Both the position numbers and the translations under genes were made by a program. This document shows positions 26,866 to 34,756 of a stretch of DNA of 41,856 bases, one piece after another; position 1 is the stretch's first letter; each line of letters opens with the position of its first letter. The DNA comes from Bacteroidales bacterium UBA1628 (lineage in GTDB: Bacteria > Bacteroidota > Bacteroidia > Bacteroidales > UBA932). Where the stretch lies: positions 631-42,486 of the forward strand of contig DCMG01000165.1 of assembly GCA_002321335.1 (NCBI GenBank), read 5' to 3'. A model generated the notes under the pieces. It was not told where the DNA came from. It saw only the letters and a program-made list of their open reading frames with translations, and did no database searches.

Positions 26866-26897
26866 CAAAAATAACTGAAACTCACGGATTCTTCAAA
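26866..26897 (-). promoter_or_regulatory. Promoter of the acyl-CoA synthetase gene
   Basis: On the minus strand TTTG (26894-26897), 20 bases, then TATTTTTG (26866-26873): a complete Bacteroidota promoter, about 30 bases upstream of the ATG. Confidence 0.75.
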
Positions 26898-26908
26898 AGA
26901 ATAAATAT

Positions 26909-26916
26909 TATATTTG
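26909..26916 (+). promoter_or_regulatory. -7 box of the HAD phosphatase gene
   Basis: TATATTTG matches TAnnTTTG, 27 bases upstream of the ATG at 26944. No clear -33 element. Confidence 0.5.
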
Positions 26917-26943
26917 TAGAAATCGGTTATTTGTGGCGAAATT

Positions 26944-27786
26944 ATGAAAAAAAGACCAATTGTAGCGCTGATCTACGACTTCGACGGGACACTTTCTCCC
27001 GGTAATATGCAGGAGTTCGGATTCATACAGGCCATCGGGAAGACCCCGGAGGAGTTCTGGCGGATGAGTGACGGGCTAGCCGTCGGGCAAGATGCGAGCA
27101 ACGTTCTTTCATATATGAAGATGATGTTCGATGAGGCGAAGAAAAACGGCATAAAGCTCCGCCGGAGCGACTTCCGCAAGTTCGGCCGCCACATCCAACT
27201 CTTCGACGGAGTCAAGGAATGGTTCGGACTGATCAATGAATATGGCGACTCGCGCGGCGTCCAGATCGAGCACTACATCAACTCCTCCGGCCTAAAGGAG
27301 ATCATCGAGGGCAGCCCGATCGCAAAGGAGTTCAAGCATATATTCGCCTGTACATTTATGTACAACAAGGAGGGTGAGGCCGAGTGGCCGGGGATTGCGG
27401 TTGACTACACGGCCAAGACCCAGTACATATTCAAGATCAACAAGGGTATATTCAGCGCCCACGACAACAAGATGGTCAACGAGAGCATCGCCGAGGACAA
27501 GAAACGGATTCCGTACCCACAGATGATCTATTTCGGTGACGGAGAGACCGACATCCCGTGCATGAAGATCGTAAAGATGTTCGGCGGCCACGCTGTAGCC
27601 GTCTGCGACGAGAGCAACCCGAAAAAGAAAGCCTTCACGAAAACCCTGCAGCACCAAGGTCGCGTCAATTTCACCGTCCCGGCCAACTACACAAAGGACA
27701 GCAAGACCTACAAAGTGGTCTGCGCCATCATAGACAAGATCAAGGCCGACTGCGAGCTCAAAAGGCTGAGCAAGTCATCATTCTGA
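26944..27786 (+). CDS. HAD-superfamily phosphatase
   Basis: A 280-residue cytoplasmic haloacid-dehalogenase-type hydrolase. Motif I is IYDFDGTLSPG with nucleophile Asp12 and general acid Asp14. Motif II is the Ser in YINSSG, a lysine follows in the motif III area, and motif IV is YFGDGETDIPCM. The long helical cap between motifs I and II (about residues 20-100) resembles phosphoserine-phosphatase-like members. The substrate is unknown. It is transcribed alone from a TAnnTTTG box and is convergent with the EamA exporter gene 46 bases away. Confidence 0.87.
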   Translation: MKKRPIVALIYDFDGTLSPGNMQEFGFIQAIGKTPEEFWRMSDGLAVGQDASNVLSYMKMMFDEAKKNGIKLRRSDFRKFGRHIQLFDGVKEWFGLINEYGDSRGVQIEHYINSSGLKEIIEGSPIAKEFKHIFACTFMYNKEGEAEWPGIAVDYTAKTQYIFKINKGIFSAHDNKMVNESIAEDKKRIPYPQMIYFGDGETDIPCMKIVKMFGGHAVAVCDESNPKKKAFTKTLQHQGRVNFTVPANYTKDSKTYKVVCAIIDKIKADCELKRLSKSSF

Positions 27787-27831
27787 GTTTCCCGATGCTT
27801 CGGAGAACAAAATCTTTACGGCAGACGAGCG

Positions 27832-28761
27832 TTACGCCTTGCGGTTCCTGGTGCAGCAATACTGTGAGAGGACGATGCCGAGAACAGCGACGAAGACTCC
27901 TAGCCACTGAATCATGGAAAGGTGTTCGCGGCCGATGACTTCGGCCACAAGGGCGGTGGCGACGCACATCATGGCGAGGAACACGCTGGACTTGCCGACT
28001 CCAAGCCTCTTGATTGCCAATGCCCAAAGAGAAAACGCCAGGCTGGAACAGAGGACAGCCAGACAGAGAATCGGTTCAAGGACTTCCCACGAAATAAGTC
28101 TGGAGTCAAAATTCTCGACACCCTTTGTCAGAAAGAACGGCAGGAAATAAATCGAGCCGATCAGGAACTGGTACATCACTATGACCTGCGGCTTGTAGCC
28201 ATCCGCCAGAAGTTTTGTAAGCGATGCGTGACCTACTTCCGAGAACACGGCAATCATCAGCAGAATCACTCCGAGAATGAAGTTCTGCGGCACTCCTTCC
28301 TCTCCCCCTTGGGTCAGGAGCACAAGGCAGATGCCACTCAGGGTCACCGCGATTCCGAAACCATTCAGAAGCGAGAGGCGTTCCTTGAAAAAGAGAGCTC
28401 CGGCACCGACTGAGAAGATCGGCACGGAAGCGATGATCATGGCGCTGATGGTCGGCGAGCCCGTCTCCTTGATACCGTAAGTCTCACAAAGGAAATAGAT
28501 AAGTGGCTCGAACAGAGCGAGAAACGCAAATTTCACCAAATCCTTGCGGGCGATGAGGCGGAAAGATTTTGTGAATATGTTGAAAAGGAGAAGTATGACT
28601 CCGGCGACAAATATCCTGATTGGGACAAAATAGAAAATCGGAACATCAAGGGCGATCAGCTTGTCGCTCCAGATGTAGGACATTCCCCAAAGCATAATTG
28701 CCACAACGGACAATAAATACACAACCGCCTTGTTGTCACATATACTTTTCGCAGCGCTCAT
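27832..28761 (-). CDS. EamA/DMT-family exporter
   Basis: A 309-residue inner-membrane protein with ten predicted helices arranged as two EamA repeats. The first opens with VVYLLSVVAIMLWGMSYIWS, and the typical proline/glutamate positions are seen in ALFEPLIYFLCETYG and ALFFKERLSL; the second repeat runs from GVILLMIAVFSEVGHA and ends with VAEVIGREHLS and QWLGVFVAVLGIVL. Members export amino acids, nucleobases or other metabolites, and the substrate here is not known. A TAnnTTTG box lies about 40 bases upstream. Confidence 0.9.
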   Translation of the reverse strand: MSAAKSICDNKAVVYLLSVVAIMLWGMSYIWSDKLIALDVPIFYFVPIRIFVAGVILLLFNIFTKSFRLIARKDLVKFAFLALFEPLIYFLCETYGIKETGSPTISAMIIASVPIFSVGAGALFFKERLSLLNGFGIAVTLSGICLVLLTQGGEEGVPQNFILGVILLMIAVFSEVGHASLTKLLADGYKPQVIVMYQFLIGSIYFLPFFLTKGVENFDSRLISWEVLEPILCLAVLCSSLAFSLWALAIKRLGVGKSSVFLAMMCVATALVAEVIGREHLSMIQWLGVFVAVLGIVLSQYCCTRNRKA

Positions 28762-28801
28762 AAAAGTCGGAATACGATTAGTTAATTACCTTTCATTTTC
28801 A

Positions 28802-28809
28802 CAAAGATA
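28802..28809 (-). promoter_or_regulatory. -7 box of the EamA gene
   Basis: The minus strand reads TATCTTTG (TAnnTTTG), 40 bases upstream of the ATG at 28761. The -33 element is not evident. Confidence 0.55.
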
Positions 28810-28916
28810 ATCAATTTTTTCTTTCAGAAAGAAATAATATTCAAATATTCATTAACATTTCGACATATTCTTAATTATTTCCTTCGGATGGTAAACCATA
28901 ACACTTTGTTCAGTAT

Positions 28917-28941
28917 GTCGCTTCGACAGGCTCAGCGACCG
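28917..28941. repeat. Dispersed palindromic element, copy D (single unit)
   Basis: GTCGC / TTCGACAGGCTCA / GCGAC (28917-28939), a perfect core with a perfect 5-bp stem, followed by CG. It is the only copy without a partner and lies 28 bases beyond the tex stop. Confidence 0.85.
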
Positions 28942-28968
28942 AAAGTGAGAGTCCAGCGTCAAAACTGT

Positions 28969-31092
28969 TTACTTTCCGGTCAAAAGACGAAGGGAAATGC
29001 GCTTACGGTCAAGATCGACATCGAGGACGCTGACGCGGACCTTTTGGTGAAGTTTGACTTTCTGGCCACGCATCTGGGAGACATGGATGAGGCCGTTCTC
29101 GTGGATGCCAATGTCCACGAAGGCTCCGAAGGCGGTCACGTTGGTGACGATTCCAGGCAATTCCATGCCCGGTTTCAGGTCATCAATCTCGTGGATGTCA
29201 TCCGCGAAACTGAACTCCTGCGCGCTCTGGCGAGGGTCACGGCCAGGTTTGGCCAATTCTTTAAGAATATCATTGATCGTAGGGAGACCGAATTCTCCCT
29301 CAACATAGGCTGACGGATCTATCTTCCCTATCAAAGCCTCGTTACCAAGCAATTCCTTGGTGCTGACGCCCAGATCTGAAGCCATCCTGTCAACGATGTG
29401 ATAGCATTCCGGATGAACGGCTGAATTGTCAAGCGGATTCTCAGCGTTCTGGATCCGCAGGAAGCCAGCGCACTGCTCGAAAGCCTTCGGGCCTAGTTTC
29501 GGCACCTTGCGCAATTGCGAGCGGGAAGCGAATCCACCGATCGAAGTACGATAGCCCACGATGTTAGAGGCCAATGCCGGACCGATTCCCGAAACATAAC
29601 TCAAAAGATAAGGGCTGGCGGTGTTGAGATTCACACCGACACTGTTCACGCAGATGATCACCGTGTTGTCCAGTTTCTCTCGCAGCAGATTCTGATCCAC
29701 ATCGTGCTGGTACTGCCCCACGCCCAATGACTTAGGGTCAATCTTGACCAACTCGGACAGCGGATCCATCAGGCGGCGGCCGATCGACACCGCTCCGCGG
29801 ACCGTCACGTCCTCATCAGGGAATTCCTGCCTCGCGACCTCGGAGGCTGAATATATCGATGCTCCGTCCTCGCTGACAGTGAAGACCTTGACATTCTCCG
29901 GAATCCCGACTCGCTTGATGAAATCCTCGGTCTCGCGAGAGGCCGTGCCGTTACCTATGGCGATGACCTCGATGGAATATTCATCAATCATCGCGGCCAC
30001 GGCCATTATTGACTTGATCTTCTCGCTCTGAGGAGGATGCGGGAATATTATCTCGTGATGCAGGAGGTTGCCTTGCTCGTCCAGACAGACGATCTTGCAG
30101 CCATTGCGGAAGCCAGGATCGATTGCCATAGTCCTTTTCTGGCCGACCGGAGCGGAAAGCAAAAGCTGAGTGAGGTTCTCTCCAAAAACATTAATCGACT
30201 CTATGTCTGCCTTTTCCTTGGCCTCCTTGACGATTTCGTTGGTCAGAGACGGTTCCAAAAGACGCTTGTAGGCATCATCGACAGCCAAACGGATCTGCTC
30301 CGCAAGCTTGGCTCCCGGATAGCGGTGCTCCTGACAGAAATCATAATAGATTTTGTTGCCGCACTTCTCCGGATCGGCATCGAGACCGATAGACAGGAAG
30401 CCTTCCTTCTCGGCGCGAAGAATCGCCAGCAGGTTATGAGACGGAATCCTCTGCAAAGGCATGGAGAAATTGAAATAGGCCCTGTATTTCGAAGCCTCGG
30501 CATTGTCCGAAGCTGCCTTGGTGGCCTTGGACTCAATCCTGCGGGTTCTGAATATGTGCCTGAGGTTCTCGCGTACGGTCTGCGACTCGGAAAGACGCTC
30601 AGCGATGATGTCACGTGCTCCGGCAAGAGCCTCCTCAACGGAGCCGACCTTGTCACCGACATATTTCCGTGCCTCGGCCTCCGGATCGGCCACCTCAACC
30701 TTCCACATCTTGTCAGCCAAAGGCTCAAGACCTTTTTCCTTCGCCATCGTCGCACGGGTTCTGCGCTTCGGCCTGTAAGGCAGGTACAAGTCCTCCAACT
30801 CACTGGCCACCACGCAGTTTTCTATCCTGGAACGAAGTTCGTCCGTAAGTTTGCCCTGCTCGGAGATCGTGGACAGAATCCCGGCCTTTCTCTTCTCCAT
30901 CTCGGTGAACACGTCGTTCCAGTGCTTGATCTCAGCGACAGCGACATCGTCCAGCCCTCCGGTCTTCTCCTTCCTGTAACGGCTTATGAACGGAATCGTG
31001 TTGCCTTCCTCGAAAAGATGGACGCAATTCTCGACCTGCCAATCCTTCACTCCGATTGCGCGGGCTATGTAGTCAATATAGATATTTTTCAT
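28969..31092 (-). CDS. tex: Tex-family RNA-binding protein
   Basis: A 707-residue cytoplasmic nucleic-acid-binding protein related to transcription accessory factor Tex. The helical N-terminus contains NTIPFISRYRKEKTGGLDD, the family's best-known segment, and LEDLYLPYRPKRRTRATMAKEKGLEPL follows. The YqgF-like nuclease fold is at about 320-450 (MAIDPGFRNGCKIVCLDEQG). Helix-hairpin-helix repeats (YVSGIGPALASNIV, RKVPKLGPKAFEQCAGFLRI) precede a C-terminal S1 domain (GMELPGIVTNVTAFGAFVDI to RKRISLRLL). The start is the ATG at 31092; a TTG at 31098 is less likely. It lies 17 bases downstream of the ClC gene and is probably in the same transcript. Confidence 0.96.
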   Translation of the reverse strand: MKNIYIDYIARAIGVKDWQVENCVHLFEEGNTIPFISRYRKEKTGGLDDVAVAEIKHWNDVFTEMEKRKAGILSTISEQGKLTDELRSRIENCVVASELEDLYLPYRPKRRTRATMAKEKGLEPLADKMWKVEVADPEAEARKYVGDKVGSVEEALAGARDIIAERLSESQTVRENLRHIFRTRRIESKATKAASDNAEASKYRAYFNFSMPLQRIPSHNLLAILRAEKEGFLSIGLDADPEKCGNKIYYDFCQEHRYPGAKLAEQIRLAVDDAYKRLLEPSLTNEIVKEAKEKADIESINVFGENLTQLLLSAPVGQKRTMAIDPGFRNGCKIVCLDEQGNLLHHEIIFPHPPQSEKIKSIMAVAAMIDEYSIEVIAIGNGTASRETEDFIKRVGIPENVKVFTVSEDGASIYSASEVARQEFPDEDVTVRGAVSIGRRLMDPLSELVKIDPKSLGVGQYQHDVDQNLLREKLDNTVIICVNSVGVNLNTASPYLLSYVSGIGPALASNIVGYRTSIGGFASRSQLRKVPKLGPKAFEQCAGFLRIQNAENPLDNSAVHPECYHIVDRMASDLGVSTKELLGNEALIGKIDPSAYVEGEFGLPTINDILKELAKPGRDPRQSAQEFSFADDIHEIDDLKPGMELPGIVTNVTAFGAFVDIGIHENGLIHVSQMRGQKVKLHQKVRVSVLDVDLDRKRISLRLLTGK

Positions 31093-31109
31093 ATTCAAAG
31101 TGTTATCAA

Positions 31110-32873
31110 TTAATCCTGAGAAACGACCTTCAACTCATCCCGATAGGCCGAAAAAATCTTGGATTTCGAGACGAATCCGACGTAGGTTCTGTCGCGCCTG
31201 ACAACCGGAAGGTTCCAGGCCGATGTCTCCTCGAATTTCTTCATCACTGAATCCATCTTCTCATCCTCGTAGACATATTCCTCAGCGCTCCGCATGAAGT
31301 TGAATACGTGAAGGGTCTCATATTCATCGGTTCTGAACATGTCCTTGCGTATGTCCTCCAGAGAGACGAACCCTTGGAAGCGGTCCTTTGAGTCAAGAAC
31401 CGGGAATATGTTTCTGGTGGATTCCGAAATGACTTCGACCAGCCTGCCGAGGGTGTCATCAATCTTCACTGTGGAGAAGTCGGTCTCTATCACGTCCGAC
31501 ACCTTCAAAAGGGTAAGCACGGCCTGGTCGCTGTCGTGGGTCAGAAGCTCTCCCCTCTGGGCTATACGTTTGGTGTAGATGGAGTATTTCTCTACCATTC
31601 TTGTCGTCCCGAAAGAGATTGTCGAAGTCAGGATAAGCGGCAGGAAGAGATCATAACCGCCTGAAATCTCGGCGATAAGGAAGATTGCCGTCATCGGGGC
31701 CTGCATCACTCCGGCCATCAGTCCGGCCATCCCCACCAGCACGAAATTCTGTTCCGGGACACTCATCAGAGTTCCGTCAAAGAGCAGGTTCAAGGTTCTG
31801 GCCACGACGAAACCGGCGATCGCTCCCACGAAAAGTGTCGGACCGAACGTTCCACCCACTCCCCCGCCGGCGTTCGTCAATGTCATGGAGAAGACTTTCA
31901 ACAAGAGGATAAGCATGAAAAAGACCGGCACCGACCAAGGGCTGTCCGTCAGAAAAGCCAGAGGTGTCTGGCCGTCCAAGGACAGTTCCTTACCATTAAG
32001 GAGCACACCGAGTGATTCGTACCCTTCACCATAAAGAGGAGGGAACAGGAAAATCAGTATTCCCAGCCCGACGGCGCAGATAAGCCATTTGATATATGCG
32101 TTATCCATCTTTCCGACCCTGTCCTCAAGTTTCAATGTCGTGCGGATGAAGTAGATTGAGCAAGCTCCGCAGAACAGCCCCAGAATGATGTAGTATGGAA
32201 TATTCTTGAGCACGAATGGGGTAAGGGTGCACTCGAACGGAGTGGAGGAGCCAAGAAGCGTATAGGAAATCACTGTGGCCGAGACCGTTGACAAGAGCAA
32301 CGGCATCATGGATGTCATCGAGATGTTGAACAGCAGAATCTCCAGCACGAAGAGAACTCCGGCAAGGGGAGCCTTGAATATTCCGGCCACGGCGGCGGCG
32401 GACCCGCACCCCAGCAGGACAGTCATGCTCCTGTAGGACAATCCCATATAACGGGCAAAGTTGGATCCGATGGCGGCTCCCGTGTAGACGATCGGGGCCT
32501 CCGCTCCCACTGATCCGCCAAAGCCGATGGTGACGGAACTGGCCGCGATCGAGGACCACATGTTATGTGGTTTGATTCTGGACTCGTGCCTGGATACAGC
32601 CTGAAGGGCTTTCGTGACACCGTGGCCGATCTTGTCCTTGATCACGAACTTGCAGAACAGCATCGCCAGAAGCATTCCTATTCCGGGAAGGACAAGATAA
32701 TACAAGGCTCCGTCAAGAACTCCTCCGAAAGCGTCACGCAGACCTTCCTGAATCACAGAGATCAATGTTTTGAGCAGCACGGCGGCCAACCCGACCACGA
32801 TTCCGACGACGAGGCTGAGCACAAGGAGCTGGTTCCTTTCCGACAAGCGGGATATGAGATTCAACTTTGGCAT
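31110..32873 (-). CDS. ClC-type chloride channel or antiporter with CBS domains
   Basis: A 587-residue membrane protein. Residues ~20-430 form the ClC fold, with GSVGAEAPIVYTGAAIGS holding the gating-type Glu125 and the ion-path segment NAGGGVGGTFGPTLFVGAIAG. Two CBS domains follow in the cytoplasm (about residues 450-580), with VLDSKDRFQGFVSLEDIRKD and RRDRTYVGFVSKSKIF. Whether it is a channel or a H+/Cl- or fluoride antiporter cannot be decided from these motifs. The frame is open to 33050, but that would overlap the divergent gene and its promoter, so the ATG at 32873 is used. The -7 box is only seven bases upstream, suggesting a nearly leaderless message. Confidence 0.92.
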   Translation of the reverse strand: MPKLNLISRLSERNQLLVLSLVVGIVVGLAAVLLKTLISVIQEGLRDAFGGVLDGALYYLVLPGIGMLLAMLFCKFVIKDKIGHGVTKALQAVSRHESRIKPHNMWSSIAASSVTIGFGGSVGAEAPIVYTGAAIGSNFARYMGLSYRSMTVLLGCGSAAAVAGIFKAPLAGVLFVLEILLFNISMTSMMPLLLSTVSATVISYTLLGSSTPFECTLTPFVLKNIPYYIILGLFCGACSIYFIRTTLKLEDRVGKMDNAYIKWLICAVGLGILIFLFPPLYGEGYESLGVLLNGKELSLDGQTPLAFLTDSPWSVPVFFMLILLLKVFSMTLTNAGGGVGGTFGPTLFVGAIAGFVVARTLNLLFDGTLMSVPEQNFVLVGMAGLMAGVMQAPMTAIFLIAEISGGYDLFLPLILTSTISFGTTRMVEKYSIYTKRIAQRGELLTHDSDQAVLTLLKVSDVIETDFSTVKIDDTLGRLVEVISESTRNIFPVLDSKDRFQGFVSLEDIRKDMFRTDEYETLHVFNFMRSAEEYVYEDEKMDSVMKKFEETSAWNLPVVRRDRTYVGFVSKSKIFSAYRDELKVVSQD

Positions 32874-32898
32874 ATTCGTACAAAAATAGTTATTTTTG
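32866..32898 (+). promoter_or_regulatory. Promoter of the 32929 gene pair
   Basis: TTTG (32866-32869), 21 bases, then TATTTTTG (32891-32898). The -33 box lies inside the start of the divergent ClC gene. The leader is about 27 bases. Confidence 0.7.
32881..32888 (-). promoter_or_regulatory. -7 box of the ClC-tex unit
   Basis: The minus strand reads TATTTTTG. It sits two bases from the opposite-strand -7 box, and the two together form a near-perfect palindrome (32881-32898). Use of one should exclude use of the other. Confidence 0.55.
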
Positions 32899-32928
32899 CG
32901 ATAGTGTAAAACAACAAATATTCTTGAA

Positions 32929-33561
32929 ATGAAAAAAGTCTTAGTGTCGCTGATAAGCGCCTTGGCGGTAGCCCTGCTTGGCGTGATCGGGCTGAACATA
33001 TTCAAAAACGCCAGTCCGAGGGAAAGGGTGAAGGCTGAAGACGGCAGCAATATAATCGTGGAAGAGTTAAGCTTTTACAAGCACAATGACAAGATTTTCG
33101 GGAAAGTTTTCAAACCGGCCGACAAGAACGGTTTCTTTCCTGACTCACTTGGAGCAAGGCCAGTCATCATCTATTTCCATGAACCTTTGAAAACCGCCTT
33201 TCCGGATAATCTGGTCAAATCTTTGGTGCCGGAAGGCCTGATCGGCTACACGACCGCATTTCACGAAAACGGGAAGGATGTCGGGTTCATGGTGAAGAAA
33301 ATAGGCAAAGAAAGATTCGCTGACGCAGAGAGGATAGTCCTCATAGCCGACACGTTCTCTTCCGAGGCTGTAGTGAAGGCCGCCTATAAATTAAAGAAGG
33401 CAGTTAACGGAATTGTCCTCATTGAGCCGGAACCAGACGAGAAGGTCTCCCGCATCGTGCCAAAATTGGGTTATGAGGTTCTTACCATAGATTCCGCCGG
33501 AAAGACCTCAGCTCGGGCGGCCATACTTGATTATCTTGAACTTAGAGGAATGCTGAAATGA
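32929..33561 (+). CDS. Membrane-anchored alpha/beta-hydrolase-like protein without a clear catalytic triad
   Basis: A 210-residue protein with an N-terminal hydrophobic anchor (VLVSLISALAVALLGVIGLNIF, about residues 4-25). The rest alternates strands and helices in the order of an alpha/beta hydrolase: RPVIIYFHEPL resembles the strand and oxyanion loop, IVLIADTFSSEAVVKAAYKL is where the GxSxG elbow would be, and GIVLIEPEPDEKV follows. The elbow lacks the usual glycines and no catalytic His is obvious, so it may be inactive or only structurally similar. Its stop overlaps the oxidoreductase start by four bases (33558-33561). A complete promoter precedes it. I do not recognise a named family. 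Confidence 0.75.
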   Translation: MKKVLVSLISALAVALLGVIGLNIFKNASPRERVKAEDGSNIIVEELSFYKHNDKIFGKVFKPADKNGFFPDSLGARPVIIYFHEPLKTAFPDNLVKSLVPEGLIGYTTAFHENGKDVGFMVKKIGKERFADAERIVLIADTFSSEAVVKAAYKLKKAVNGIVLIEPEPDEKVSRIVPKLGYEVLTIDSAGKTSARAAILDYLELRGMLK

Positions 33562-34685
33562 GAAAGACAAGATTCGGAATAGTCGGGACCGGCCGTATCA
33601 GCGACTGGGTACTGAAAGGGGCGGTGATGGAGCCGCGATTCGAGGCGGCGGCCGTCTGTTCGCGCACCGAGGAGAAAGGAAAGGCGTTCGCACAGGCGCA
33701 CAGAATAGGCAAGGTTTACACGGACATCGAAAAGATGGCATCCGATCCTGACATCGACGCGATCTACATCGGCACGCCCAACAGCACTCATCATGACCTT
33801 GCGATTCTCTGCATGGACCACGGGAAGCATGTGTTGTGCGAGAAGCCGATGGCATCCAACGCAAAGGAAGTCAAGGAGATGGCCGCAGCGGCGAAAGCCA
33901 ATGGAGTGCTTCTTATGGAGGCAATGATCTCCACACTGTGCCCTAATTTCGTGGCCGCAAGGGAACATCTTGCCGAAATGGGGACGGTGCGCCATTATTT
34001 CGCATCGTTCTGCCAATATTCCTCAAAATATGACCTTGTAAAGAGAATCATAGCCGGGGAGGACGCTTCTATTGTGCCAAGTTCCTTCAACCCAGACTGT
34101 TGCGGAGGGGCGCTGATGGACATAGGAATATACGCGATCTACCCTATGGTATCGTTGTTCGGCCGACCTAAAGGGATCAAGGCCAACGTCACGACCTGCG
34201 AGGTGCCGGTGGCGGCCGGGCGCTTCGGCACTTCGACAAGTTCAGTGATCGAGGCGGATGCTGAGCCTGTCGAAGCATCTGGCCGAAAGGGTTGGAAACG
34301 AGTTGATTTACAAGGAAGTGTGATTTTTGAATATGAAGGGATGAGTGCCTCGGTGATATATTCAAAGGTAACGGACTCGCGGCTTTGCACGGAAATTTCC
34401 TGCGACGGCGGAATCATTTCGCTGGATCAGATCCACATCTGCCGCAACGCCGAGATGACCAGACGCGGGGCTCCGACTTCCGGAAGATCAACCGGACCGG
34501 CAGCCGTGGACATCTCCGTTCCGGTTGATGCGGACGAGTACCTCTGCGAGTTCAGAGAGTTTATCAATGTACTGGAATCAGGCCGCATAGAATCATCCGT
34601 CAACAGTCTTGAGACATCACTCATCACCGCCGAAATCCTCGACGAAATCCGCCGCCAGGCCGGCGTGGTATTCCCTACAGATTGA
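33558..34685 (+). CDS. Gfo/Idh/MocA-family oxidoreductase with an in-frame repeat insertion
   Basis: A 375-residue NAD(P)-dependent dehydrogenase-like protein. The Rossmann fold starts RFGIVGTGRISDWVLKG, and the family's EKP motif is in HVLCEKPMASN (about residues 92-102). The C-terminal domain contains the typical GGALMDIGIYAIYP. Substrates in this family are usually sugars or polyols; this one is unknown. Residues ~223-242 are encoded by a palindromic repeat element and read through without frameshift or stop, adding about 18 residues rich in Ala, Glu, Ser and Val to a region that is normally a strand or loop of the beta-sheet domain. It is translationally coupled to the anchored protein upstream. 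Confidence 0.9.
   Translation: MRKTRFGIVGTGRISDWVLKGAVMEPRFEAAAVCSRTEEKGKAFAQAHRIGKVYTDIEKMASDPDIDAIYIGTPNSTHHDLAILCMDHGKHVLCEKPMASNAKEVKEMAAAAKANGVLLMEAMISTLCPNFVAAREHLAEMGTVRHYFASFCQYSSKYDLVKRIIAGEDASIVPSSFNPDCCGGALMDIGIYAIYPMVSLFGRPKGIKANVTTCEVPVAAGRFGTSTSSVIEADAEPVEASGRKGWKRVDLQGSVIFEYEGMSASVIYSKVTDSRLCTEISCDGGIISLDQIHICRNAEMTRRGAPTSGRSTGPAAVDISVPVDADEYLCEFREFINVLESGRIESSVNSLETSLITAEILDEIRRQAGVVFPTD
34229..34279. repeat. Dispersed palindromic element, copy E, inside a coding sequence
   Basis: Unit 1 is CAC / TTCGACAAGTTCA / GTG (34229-34247), two changes in the core. Unit 2 is GATGC / TGAGCCTGTCGAA / GCATC (34257-34279), perfect core and perfect stem. The pair is inverted as in copy A. 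It lies fully within the oxidoreductase gene and keeps its frame; the encoded residues include AEPVEAS. Confidence 0.85.
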
Positions 34686-34690
34686 ACGGG

Positions 34691-34750
34691 TTGGTGAGCC
34701 TGTCGAACAAACTTCTTTGTGAAGAGCGCTTCGGCAAACTCAACAACTGG
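34691..34750. repeat. Dispersed palindromic element, copy F (degenerate pair)
   Basis: Unit 1 is GTTGG / TGAGCCTGTCGAA / CAAAC (34691-34713): perfect core, four of five stem positions paired. Unit 2 has TTCGGCAAACTCA (34731-34743), three changes from the core. It lies between the convergent oxidoreductase and YqiA-like genes, starting six bases after the oxidoreductase stop. Confidence 0.75.
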
Positions 34751-34756
34751 CGAAAC

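Noticed and set aside
28888..29313. Possible protein starting with residues SLRQAQRP
   Set aside because: The start is encoded by palindromic element copy D and the remainder is antisense to tex; similar peptides at copy C show that they are repeat-derived.
30037..31113. Open antisense frame of 358 codons opposite tex
   Set aside because: Tex is complete with all domains on the minus strand; the opposite frame has no promoter box or family motif.
32874..33050. 59-residue N-terminal extension of the ClC protein
   Set aside because: It would cross both -7 boxes and overlap the start of the divergent gene at 32929; it shows no ClC similarity.
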